DNA of 64,000 bases from Symploca sp. SIO3C6. GTDB taxonomy: Bacteria; Cyanobacteriota; Cyanobacteriia; Cyanobacteriales; Coleofasciculaceae. Every line of letters starts with the position of its first letter. Positions within the stretch are counted from its first letter, which is position 1. This document shows positions 8,016 through 15,829 of the stretch, in pieces. Where the stretch lies: assembly GCA_010692425.1 (NCBI GenBank), contig JAAHHJ010000016.1, forward strand, positions 37,853-101,852, given 5' to 3'. Below the pieces are notes generated by a model that searched no databases, was not told the origin of the DNA, and was given only the letters and a program-made list of their open reading frames with translations. Made by a program: the position numbers and the translations under genes.

Positions 8016-8416
8016 GAGCCAGGAGCCAGGAGCCAGGAGTCAGGAGTCAGTGAGTTTTGCTCAGAGCAAAGGCTTTCCCAGTGTTGGAACCAAATGTGGC
8101 TTAAAAATTGGTGATGTTTGGCACTGTATTGCTTTTCGTGTTTTTGGCAGTCTTCCCTAATTTCTACTAAGAAATTAAGTAATTCTAGCAAAGTGGAACA
8201 CTTCTGAATTTGACGGGCAGTAGCCAGTAGCCACTGTTGTAATTTCCGATAACTGATAAATTGTCCGCCCACATCACAGCGATGTACAAATAAGACATAT
8301 TGCCAACATTCAATGCGCACAATTAACTGCTCGGGAATGTTGAGAAACTTGGCTATTTCACTAACGCTAATGCGGAAATTTTGAGAAGGTTGGAGAAGAT
8401 TAAATAATTGTGTCAT
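8012..8416 (-). CDS. Hypothetical cyanobacterial protein
   Basis: 134 aa, ATG at 8416. The body (FRISVSEIAKFLNIPEQLI, YRKLQQWLLATARQ, LLNFLVEIREDCQ) looks like a genuine helical protein but the family is not one I recognise. Both ends are made of repeats: the start codon lies at the edge of a TCATGGT/TCATTGC array and the last residues (SLTPDSWLLAPGS) come from a CAGGAGC-type array. The gene overlaps the end of the Uma2 gene by four bases, convergently. The true C-terminus may once have been different. Confidence 0.55.
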   Translation of the reverse strand: MTQLFNLLQPSQNFRISVSEIAKFLNIPEQLIVRIECWQYVLFVHRCDVGGQFISYRKLQQWLLATARQIQKCSTLLELLNFLVEIREDCQKHEKQYSAKHHQFLSHIWFQHWESLCSEQNSLTPDSWLLAPGS

Positions 8417-8468
8417 GGTTCATTGCTTATGGTTCATTGCTCATTGCTCATGGTTCATTGCTCATTGG
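8414..8468. repeat. TCATGGT / TCATTGC heptamer array
   Basis: Degenerate heptamers built from CATGGTT and CATTGCT. The same class occurs at 26146-26278. The array overlaps the start of the adjacent minus-strand gene. Confidence 0.85.
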
Positions 8469-8539
8469 GTTGGTATAAGGGCTGTTGTGGAATACTTTCC
8501 CAATGAACCATGAACAAGTAATAAATGTTCTGGTCTTCA

Positions 8540-8578
8540 CTTATTACTTATTACTTATTACTTATTACTTATTACTTA
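8540..8578. repeat. TTATTAC heptanucleotide array
   Basis: About five TTATTAC copies ending in the TAA stop of the interrupted small gene at 8576-8806. Confidence 0.9.
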
Positions 8579-8806
8579 AATCTCCTCCTCTTGATTATCT
8601 GTACGATTCGGTAAATCCCAGATGACTTCATATTTGGTGTCGGGGACATTTTCACGCCACCACTGAAGATGTCCTTCTGCATCTGATTTGGTGCGATAGC
8701 GATCGATAATTGACCATTGCAGCTTGTTGTGCAATAGACGAGCGATCGCTCCGCGCTAGCCCGAAGGGCTAATCGCCCACGGCCTGAGCCTGTCTCGATA
8801 GGACAT
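8576..8806 (-). pseudogene. Small gene interrupted by a 27-bp palindromic insertion
   Basis: ATG at 8806 is preceded by a strong AAGGAGA with good spacing. The frame reads MSYRDRLRPWA, then hits an in-frame TAG (plus-strand 8756-8758) inside a 27-bp segment (8750-8776) containing the perfect hairpin TAGCCC-TTC-GGGCTA. The segment sits at a HIP1 site; removing it restores GCGATCGC and an uninterrupted 67-codon frame continuing ARLLHNKLQWSIIDRYRT, DAEGHLQWWRENVP and YEVIWDLPNR. The insertion is in frame, so the only damage is the stop. The protein family is not one I can name. The final stop codon lies in the TTATTAC array. Confidence 0.7.
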
Positions 8807-8840
8807 AATTTAATTGTCTCCTTGGATAGAGGGAGTCCAG

Positions 8841-8881
8841 AGCCAGCCTGTAGGGTTTCATTCTGCCAGGCTGGCTTTTTT
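8841..8881 (+). terminator. Strong rho-independent terminator, orphan
   Basis: A perfect 10-bp stem (AGCCAGCCTG with CAGGCTGGCT) followed by a T-run. It points along the plus strand, but the nearest plus-strand gene ends 825 bp upstream and the intervening genes are on the minus strand. It may end an unannotated plus-strand RNA or block transcription into the NACHT gene that follows. Confidence 0.85.
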
Positions 8882-8983
8882 CTGGGTTACATTTGTAACA
8901 ATATTAATTTACTACAGCAGCTTTATTAACACAATAGTTTTGAGAAAAAAGTTTACAAATACACTAAATCTGCTGTCAGGCGA

Positions 8984-9031
8984 TCTCCCCTCCCCGCGTC
9001 TCCCCATCTCCCCCTCTCCCCATCTCTTCCT
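8984..9031. repeat. CCCCATC / CCCCTCT heptamer array
   Basis: Pyrimidine-rich heptamers of the GGGGAGA class (complement), within the leader of the NACHT-HEAT-TIR gene. Confidence 0.8.
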
Positions 9032-9100
9032 TAGAGATTTTGCTATCTTCATAAGGTAAAGAAACAGTCCAAACCCTTGGCTATACCTCAACAATCAAGC

Positions 9101-12100
9101 ATGGTTGATTGGAGTAGATATTTAGAATCAATCTGCCAAAAATACGCCCAATGGTGGCAGGTTTACACGATTACAGATGTGGTGGGAAAGCAGCAGGCTC
9201 AGTCAAACCCAGCACCTTTGCTATTTGATTTTGGGCTAATGGTGCAGAGGGTTGAAAGGGATAAGCCAGAGGCAGATAGAGGTGAGCAAAAAATCGAGCG
9301 CTTGGGCGTATTGGAGGGGTTGCGCAAATATGCCCCAGAGCATGTTTTACTGGTAGGGCGTCCAGGCTCGGGTAAATCAACGGCATTGGTGCGGCTGTTG
9401 TTGGAAGAAGCGGAGCAGGGGAAGCTAAGTAAAATCCCTGTGCTGGTGGAGCTGCGATATTACCAAACTTCAGTACTAGATTTAATTCGGGATTTCTGCC
9501 AACGACATCGCTTGTGGCTCGAATCTGCTGCCATTGAGCAACTGCTATTTCAAGGACAACTATTGCTGTTGGTAGATGGCATCAACGAGTTGCCCTCTGA
9601 TCAAGCGCGGCGGGATTTGCAGGGGTTTCGCAACAAATACCAAGATACGCCGATGATTTTCACGACACGGGATTTGGGGGTAGGGGGCGACTTGGATATT
9701 GCTAAGAAGCTGGAAATGCAGCCTTTAACTGAAGTACAAACGCAACAGTTTATCCGCAAGTATTTGCCAGAGCAAGGGGAGCAGTTACTCAAACAGTTGG
9801 GCCCTCGCTTGCGGGAGCTTGGGCAAACACCTCTGCTGTTGATGATGCTGTGTTCAGTATTTGCAGAAAACCACAATCAAGTGCCAGCCAATTTGGGTTC
9901 AGTGTTTCGTAAATTTACTCAGATTTACGATAACAAGCTGAAACAGGATATCCCAGCTTCTGGGGAATCTCGCCGTTGGTGGCATCGGCTGTTGCAGCAT
10001 TTAGCTTGGGTGATGAGTAGGGGAGAATCCCTCAAAGAGATTCAAGTGGCGATTCCCAAGCGGCAAACAGAGGATTTGCTGACAGAATTTCTGCAAGGTA
10101 AAGTGGCTCATCCAGAGGATTGTGCTCTTTGCTGGCTTGAGGATTTGCTCAAATATCATCTGATTCAGTTGGGTGCAGGAGACAAAATTGAGTTTCGACA
10201 TCAACTGATTCAGGAATATTACACGGCAGAAAGTCTACTGAAGTTGTTATCGAGTCTCAGTGATGAGGAATTGAAGCGAGAGTATATCAATTATCTCAAA
10301 TGGACAGAACCTCTTGTACTGATGCTGGAGTTGGTGGATAGTCAGGCACAGGCGGTGCGAGTGGTGAAGTTAGCCTTAGAGGTGGATTTGCTGCTAGGAG
10401 CGAGGCTGGCGGGGGCTGTTAAACCCAAGTGGCAAGAGCAAACAGTGAGTTTAGTGGCTGGGTTAGAAGTTTCTCAGTTATTCAAAGTCGAGCTTTTGGG
10501 GTTAACAAAATCTGAGAGAGCAGTTTATTTTCTCAATCAAGCTCTAGAAGATGAAGACTGTTCTGTGCGTAGGAGAGCAGCATATGCTCTGGGAAATATC
10601 GGCACAGAAGCAGCAATAACTGCTCTGATTAAAACTCTCGAAGATCAAGACTGTTCTGTGCGTAGGAGAGCGGCAGATGCTCTGGGAAATATCGGCAGTG
10701 AAGCGGCAATAATTGCTCTGATTAGTGCTCTTGAAGATGAAGACTCTTCTGTGCGTGGGAGAGCAGCAGAAGCTCTGGGAAAAATCGGCAGCGAAGCCGC
10801 AATTGATGCTCTGATTAGAACTCTCGAAGATGAAGACTCTGATGTGGGTAGGAGTGCGGCAGAAGCTCTGGGAAAAATCGGCAGCGAAGCCGCAATTGAT
10901 GCTCTGATTAGAACTCTCGAAGATGAAGACTCTGATGTGGGTAGGAGTGCGGCATCTGTTCTGGGAAAAATCGGCAGCGAAGCGGCAATAACTGCTCTGA
11001 TTAGAACTCTCAAAGCTCAAAATTCTGATGTGTGTTGGAGAGTGGCATCTGTTCTGGGAAAAATCGGCAGCGAAGCCGCAATAACTGCTCTGATTAGAAC
11101 TCTCGAAGATCAAGACTCTTCTATGCGTGGAAGAGCGGCATTGGTTCTGGGAAAAATTGGTAGCAAACCGGCAATAACTGCTCTGATTAGAACTCTCGAA
11201 GATCAAGACCCTTCTATATGTTGGAGAGCGGCGGAGACTTTGGGAAGAATTGGCAGCCAAGCGGCAATAACTGCTCTGATTAGAACTCTCAAAGATAAAC
11301 ACTATTATGTGCGTCAAAGTGCGGCCGAGGCTCTGGGAAAAATTGGCAGCCAAGCGGCAATTCCTGCTCTGATTAGAACTCTTGAATATCAAGACTCTTC
11401 TATGCGTGAGAGAGCGGCCGAGGCTCTGGGAAATATCGGCAGCGAAGCGGCAATAACTGCTCTAATTAGAACTCTTGAATATCAAGGCCCTTTTATGCGT
11501 GGGAAAGCGGCACAGGTTCTGGGAAAAATTGGCAGCCAAGCAGCAATTCCTGCTCTGATTAGAACTCTTGAAGATAAATACTGTGCGGCAGAGTTTCTTG
11601 AATATCAAGACTCTTCTATGTGTGAGAGTATGGCAGAGTTTCTTGAATATCAAAACTCTTCTATGCGTGAAAGAGCGGCGGAGGCTCTGGGAAATATCGG
11701 CAGCCAAGCAGCAGTTCCTGCTCTGATTAAAACTCTCGAAGATCAAGACTGTTCTGTGCGTGGGAGAGCGGCAGAGGCTCTGGGAAATATCGGCAGCCAA
11801 GCAGCAGTTCCTGCTCTGATTAAAACTCTCGAAGATCAAGACTGTTCTGTGTGTGGGAGAGCGGCAGAGTCTCTGGGAAATATCGGCAGCCAAGCAGCAG
11901 TTCCTGCTCTGATTAGAGCTCTTGAAGACCAAGACTCTTCTGTGCGTGAGAGAGTGGCAGAGGCTCTGGGAAAAATCGGCAGCGAAGCGGCAATTGATGC
12001 TCTGATTAAAGCTCTCGAAGATAAATACTCTTCTGTGCGTAGGAGAGCGGCAGAAGCTCTGGGAAATATCGGTAGCCAGGAGGCAATTGATGCTCTGATT

Positions 12101-12958
12101 AAAGCTCTCGAAGATAAATACTCTTCTGTGCGTAGGAGAGCGGCAGAAGCTCAAGACTCTCATGTGCGTGGGAGTGCGGCCGAGGCTCTGGGAAAAATCG
12201 GCACAGAAGCGTCAATTCCTGCTCTGATTAGTACTCTTGAAGATCAAGACTCTTCTGTGCGTTGGAGAGCGGCATATGCTCTGGGAGAAATCGGCACAGA
12301 AGCAGCAATAACTGCTCTGATTAGTGCTCTAAAAGATCAAAAATTTGTTACAGCTAATAATGGCATTACATTTGATTTCGCCATCAAAGCACTTAAGACC
12401 ATACAAGAACGCTTCAAGTTTTACAACTATACCCTTACCCAACCGCATCTCCCACCCGCAAAACCCAACCCTATCTGCCCAATGAACCAAAAACAACATT
12501 CTCCATCTACTACTGTTGAGCGCAATCAAGTCTTTATCAGCTATAGTCATCAAGATAAAATCTGGCTCGAAAGACTCCAAACCATGCTCAAACCCCTAAT
12601 GCGAAATCAGACAATCTCAGTATGGGATGACACCAGAATCAGAGCCGGAGCCAAATGGAGAGAAGAAATCACCAAAGCCCTAGCAGTAGCAAAAGTAGCA
12701 GTATTAATGGTAAGCTCAAATTTCCTAGCATCTGACTTTATTGCAGAGCAAGAACTACCACCTCTACTCAAAGCAGCAGAACAACAAGGACTAACAATTA
12801 TTTGGGTATATCTGAGTGCTTGTATGTACAAAGAATCAGAAATTGGAGATTATCAGGCAGCCCATAATCTTTCTAAGCCACTCAACACTCTTGACGATGG
12901 AGAGAGAGACCTAGTATTACTCTATATTTGCCAAGAAATCAAAGCAGCAGCAACATAG
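9101..12958 (+). CDS. NACHT-HEAT-TIR NLR-like protein
   Basis: About 1285 aa from ATG at 9101; a TTG at 9077 would add eight residues. The N-terminal NACHT ATPase has Walker A GRPGSGKST (about residues 86-94) and Walker B LLLLVDGINEL. A helical region ends near 480. Then about 19 HEAT units of 31 residues (ALGNIGSEAAITALI type) occupy 10530-12340; the DNA repeat is 93 bp and very uniform. After a short linker comes a TIR domain (VFISYSHQDKIWL, SVWDDTRIRAGAKW, SSNFLASDFIAEQELPPLL), with the usual Glu position present. By analogy to bacterial NACHT and TIR defence proteins, the HEAT array would sense a trigger and the TIR would be the NADase or signalling effector. Two collapsed HEAT units occur near 11575-11680. 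It stands alone, downstream of an orphan terminator. Confidence 0.93.
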   Translation: MVDWSRYLESICQKYAQWWQVYTITDVVGKQQAQSNPAPLLFDFGLMVQRVERDKPEADRGEQKIERLGVLEGLRKYAPEHVLLVGRPGSGKSTALVRLLLEEAEQGKLSKIPVLVELRYYQTSVLDLIRDFCQRHRLWLESAAIEQLLFQGQLLLLVDGINELPSDQARRDLQGFRNKYQDTPMIFTTRDLGVGGDLDIAKKLEMQPLTEVQTQQFIRKYLPEQGEQLLKQLGPRLRELGQTPLLLMMLCSVFAENHNQVPANLGSVFRKFTQIYDNKLKQDIPASGESRRWWHRLLQHLAWVMSRGESLKEIQVAIPKRQTEDLLTEFLQGKVAHPEDCALCWLEDLLKYHLIQLGAGDKIEFRHQLIQEYYTAESLLKLLSSLSDEELKREYINYLKWTEPLVLMLELVDSQAQAVRVVKLALEVDLLLGARLAGAVKPKWQEQTVSLVAGLEVSQLFKVELLGLTKSERAVYFLNQALEDEDCSVRRRAAYALGNIGTEAAITALIKTLEDQDCSVRRRAADALGNIGSEAAIIALISALEDEDSSVRGRAAEALGKIGSEAAIDALIRTLEDEDSDVGRSAAEALGKIGSEAAIDALIRTLEDEDSDVGRSAASVLGKIGSEAAITALIRTLKAQNSDVCWRVASVLGKIGSEAAITALIRTLEDQDSSMRGRAALVLGKIGSKPAITALIRTLEDQDPSICWRAAETLGRIGSQAAITALIRTLKDKHYYVRQSAAEALGKIGSQAAIPALIRTLEYQDSSMRERAAEALGNIGSEAAITALIRTLEYQGPFMRGKAAQVLGKIGSQAAIPALIRTLEDKYCAAEFLEYQDSSMCESMAEFLEYQNSSMRERAAEALGNIGSQAAVPALIKTLEDQDCSVRGRAAEALGNIGSQAAVPALIKTLEDQDCSVCGRAAESLGNIGSQAAVPALIRALEDQDSSVRERVAEALGKIGSEAAIDALIKALEDKYSSVRRRAAEALGNIGSQEAIDALIKALEDKYSSVRRRAAEAQDSHVRGSAAEALGKIGTEASIPALISTLEDQDSSVRWRAAYALGEIGTEAAITALISALKDQKFVTANNGITFDFAIKALKTIQERFKFYNYTLTQPHLPPAKPNPICPMNQKQHSPSTTVERNQVFISYSHQDKIWLERLQTMLKPLMRNQTISVWDDTRIRAGAKWREEITKALAVAKVAVLMVSSNFLASDFIAEQELPPLLKAAEQQGLTIIWVYLSACMYKESEIGDYQAAHNLSKPLNTLDDGERDLVLLYICQEIKAAAT
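10530..12340 (+). repeat. 93-bp tandem repeats encoding HEAT units
   Basis: About 19 head-to-tail 93-bp units within the NACHT-HEAT-TIR gene, with stretches such as GCTCTGGGAAAAATCGGCAG repeated almost unchanged. Units near 11575-11680 are shortened, a sign of recombination between copies. Because 93 is a multiple of three, gain or loss keeps the frame. Confidence 0.95.
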
Positions 12959-12993
12959 GCATCTGCAAACCCTTAGAATAAATATTCTTATTT

Positions 12994-13028
12994 TAACTTA
13001 TTACTTATTACTTATTACTTATTACTTA
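12994..13028. repeat. TTATTAC heptanucleotide array
   Basis: About four copies. The last carries the stop codon of the small minus-strand gene at 13026-13211. Confidence 0.9.
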
Positions 13029-13211
13029 AAATAAAAGATTCTCCAGATAAAACTGGTAATTACTCACAAAAACCCTTGCCTCTGGGTTCAAATGGGATTG
13101 TTTATGCTTTCTTAAAGAGAAGTAAAGTCTAAGGGCTTCTTCCGATAACTCCTTTTTATCTTGAGCTGAAGTAGCTGCTCCCGCCTTTTGTAGGTTGTTT
13201 GGCAACATCAC
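13026..13211 (-). CDS. Small hypothetical protein, 61 aa
   Basis: GTG at 13211, with an alternative ATG one codon later; AGAGGTAAGG lies just upstream as a possible ribosome-binding site. The sequence is charged and helical (KKELSEEALRLYFSLRKH, ARVFVSNYQFYLENLLF). I do not recognise it. The stop codon lies in a TTATTAC array. Confidence 0.5.
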   Translation of the reverse strand: MMLPNNLQKAGAATSAQDKKELSEEALRLYFSLRKHKQSHLNPEARVFVSNYQFYLENLLF

Positions 13212-13405
13212 CCTTACCTCTTTTCTAAACTTGAGTCTAATTTCTTTAGATTTATTTAATATTAGCGCATTTATCGAAATTTATCTTAAAACTTAAGCAC
13301 AAACATTAAATAAACTTCAAGAGATTAAGCTCTCAAAAAAGGAAATGAGGATGAGGGGGAAATGGGGGATGGGGATTGTCTCTCCCAACCTCTGTGTACT
13401 TTGGG

Positions 13406-15112
13406 TCACATGAGAGTGGAATTCAAAGCAATAATCGGGTGAGTTTTGCCGTTAGTGCTTTCTGGCGCAACCTGATGAGAAAAAGCACTTCGAGGTAGCA
13501 CTCGCAATACTTCCTCAACCGTGGTTACACCCGTAGTTACCTTCTCAATTGCTGCTCTGGCAAAAGAAACAAAATTGATTTTCCGGAGATGATGATGTAA
13601 CTGAGTCATATGACCTTCATAGATTAACTCCCGCACCCGATCATCAATATCGATTAATTCTACAATTGCCTCTCTCCCTAAATAACCAGAATTAAAACAT
13701 TTTACACAACCAGCTCCCCGCCTCCAAGAGGGCGAATTCACCTGGTTATACTCCAAACCCAACACCCGCAAATCACTTTCTGTGGGCCTATAGGTTTGAG
13801 CACAGTGGGGGCAAACCCGACGCACTAAGCGCTGCGCCACAATCCCCAGCAGTGCCTCACTAATTAAACCTGGATTAGGGCCAATATCTTGGAGTCGGGG
13901 AATTGCCCCAATAGCATCATTAGTATGCAAGGTGGTGAACACTAAATGGCCAGTAAGGGCAGCTCGAATAGCTGTCTCAGCAGTCTCACCATCACGAATT
14001 TCCCCAACCATGATTACATCTGGATCTTGACGCAAAATTGAGCGCAAACCAGCAGCAAAAGTCATACCAGCACGCTCATTTACCTGAGTTTGGGTGATAC
14101 CAGCTAAAACATACTCTACCGGGTCTTCCACTGTAATTACATTAACGTGTTCTGTGGCAACAAATTGTAGACTATTGTAGAGGGTACTGGTTTTACCAGA
14201 ACCTGTAGGTCCAGTGAGGATAATCATTCCTTGGGGCTGCTGTAACCAGCTTTTGTATATTGTCAGTGCCTGCCGAGAAAAGCCTAAGTCATCAATTTGG
14301 CAAAAAGGATTTTGTCTAGGCAGCAAACGAATTACAATTTTTTCCCCACCTACACAGGGGAGGGTACTTACCCGCATGTCCATACCCACTTCCTGTTGAG
14401 AATCATCGGAGGAATCATCGATATACTTATCAGCAATTCTGCCATCTTGGGGACGCCGACTTTCAGCAATATCGATGTCAGACATGACTTTAATAGCGAC
14501 AATAACCTTGCGGCTAAGTTCTAGTGGCAGTGTGGTAATATTTCGTAGTACCCCATCAATGCGATAGCGCACTCTTAAGCCTTCTGGCATTGGTTCAAAG
14601 TGAATATCGCTGGCACGGTTGCGTAATGCCCCGGAAATTAGGGTTCTAATGCGAGCAATTTGGTCAACAGCTTTCTCAAGATAAAGTTGTGTGGTTTCGC
14701 AGATGTCCTCTTTCTCCTGCTCACCAGTGAGAGGATTCATTAGGGGAGTAGAGCTGATGCGGTTTGGGTCAAGATTTTGGGAGTGAAACCAGAGACGATA
14801 GCTTTTACTATTGACTGGAATAATCTTAATCTCAGTAAGGGTGCGATCGCTAAGGGTCTGAATCGTCTCGGCAGATATTTTAACTGGGCTACCTAGGTAA
14901 TAACAGCCGCGCCACAATAGTAGCGGGATTACTGGTGGCAACCCCTGGCGATTGGAAAAGTGCCTAAAAAATCTTGAGTTTACCTCTGAATCAAGTTTTT
15001 CTCGTTGTAGGATACCTTGGGAATTTACTAACAGGGCAAGTGCTTCTTGGCAGTTAATTTGACGAGTCCTTAGTTGCTGCCAAACAGAAGGTGTTGATGA
15101 AGAAATTTGCAT
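13406..15112 (-). CDS. GspE/PilB-family secretion or pilus assembly ATPase
   Basis: 568 aa hexameric ATPase of the type II secretion / type IV pilus family, which powers pilin polymerisation at the inner membrane. Visible: Walker A (GPTGSGKT), Asp box and Walker B (DPDVIMVGEIRD), His box (TGHLVFTTLHTND), and a four-cysteine zinc motif (CPHC then CVKC). The N-terminal region is shorter than in PilB proper (about 670 aa in cyanobacteria), so it may be a paralogue. No other pilus gene is adjacent. The upstream region holds two copies of a small MITE-like repeat. Confidence 0.92.
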   Translation of the reverse strand: MQISSSTPSVWQQLRTRQINCQEALALLVNSQGILQREKLDSEVNSRFFRHFSNRQGLPPVIPLLLWRGCYYLGSPVKISAETIQTLSDRTLTEIKIIPVNSKSYRLWFHSQNLDPNRISSTPLMNPLTGEQEKEDICETTQLYLEKAVDQIARIRTLISGALRNRASDIHFEPMPEGLRVRYRIDGVLRNITTLPLELSRKVIVAIKVMSDIDIAESRRPQDGRIADKYIDDSSDDSQQEVGMDMRVSTLPCVGGEKIVIRLLPRQNPFCQIDDLGFSRQALTIYKSWLQQPQGMIILTGPTGSGKTSTLYNSLQFVATEHVNVITVEDPVEYVLAGITQTQVNERAGMTFAAGLRSILRQDPDVIMVGEIRDGETAETAIRAALTGHLVFTTLHTNDAIGAIPRLQDIGPNPGLISEALLGIVAQRLVRRVCPHCAQTYRPTESDLRVLGLEYNQVNSPSWRRGAGCVKCFNSGYLGREAIVELIDIDDRVRELIYEGHMTQLHHHLRKINFVSFARAAIEKVTTGVTTVEEVLRVLPRSAFSHQVAPESTNGKTHPIIALNSTLM

Positions 15113-15148
15113 AGTATTTTGAGAGTTTATACCAATTTTTTTTCTTTG

Positions 15149-15256
15149 TATAGCGCTACGCGCAAGGCTCCAGGGCAGAAGGCTCCAAGGCAGAAGGCAG
15201 AATTTGAAAAAGTTCTAGCGATTTAGCTTGTCCTAACCTTAATACGTACTGCTATA
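15149..15256. mobile_element. MITE-like element, copy 1 (108 bp)
   Basis: Bounded by TATAGCGCTACG and CGTACTGCTATA, imperfect terminal inverted repeats (10 of 12 match). The interior AGTTCTAGCGATTTAGCTTG is shared with copy 2. No coding capacity. Confidence 0.75.
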
Positions 15257-15289
15257 CCTGAGTCCAGCTTCCTATCTTCTTCTGGGAGA

Positions 15290-15389
15290 TATAGCGCTAC
15301 GCGCAAGGCAGAGGGCAGAAGGCAGAAGGCAGAATTTGAGAAAGTTCTAGCGATTTAGCTTGTCCTACACCTTAATACGTACTGCTATA
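15290..15389. mobile_element. MITE-like element, copy 2 (100 bp)
   Basis: Same ends and interior as copy 1, in the same orientation and only 33 bp away. The main difference is in the number of AGAAGGC units near the left end. Confidence 0.75.
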
Positions 15390-15394
15390 TCTTC

Positions 15395-15436
15395 TAAAAG
15401 TAAGAAAAAGGCATCCATATCGCTGACATGGATGCC
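15395..15436 (-). terminator. Rho-independent terminator (minus strand)
   Basis: A perfect 9-bp stem (GGCATCCAT with ATGGATGCC) followed on the minus strand by TTTTTCTTACTTTT. It would end transcription of the phoX gene after a leader-like 390-bp AT-rich tail (15437-15823) in which I see no gene. Confidence 0.75.
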
Positions 15437-15808
15437 TCAAATTACCCTTTGAAATTAACTTTTGTTAAAGACCCTGTTATATAAAAATTGAAACAGTTGT
15501 GTATTATTTTAGATGATGCCAATTTCATAAATTTATACTACAAAATTAAGGTCAAGTCCCCGGCATGCCAATATTGATCCATAGTATTGTTTATGAAATG
15601 GGTACCAGATAAACTCGGACTGTAAAACTTACAACTAATAGTAGTTTAAACAGAACGTGCTGTACTTCAATACACAACTTTTAGTTTGCTCTTGTTTAAA
15701 GAGCTACGCCAGTGAATATATGGAAATTATAAGGAAAGTTTAATGATTGGCGTAGTATAGTCCGAGTACTATCTGGCAACCACCTCAGAATAAAACTCTA
15801 CTTTCTTA

Positions 15809-15829
15809 ATCAAGATAGTTCAACTATCT
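15809..15829 (-). terminator. Hairpin overlapping the phoX stop codon
   Basis: AAGATAGTT-g-AACTATCTT overlaps the TAG stop; it is not followed by a clear T-run, so it may be a stability hairpin rather than a terminator. Confidence 0.4.

Noticed and set aside
10544-12163. Long open frames on the minus strand opposite the HEAT repeats
   Set aside because: They are antisense shadows of the 93-bp repeats; the translation is repetitive and the plus strand encodes clear HEAT units.
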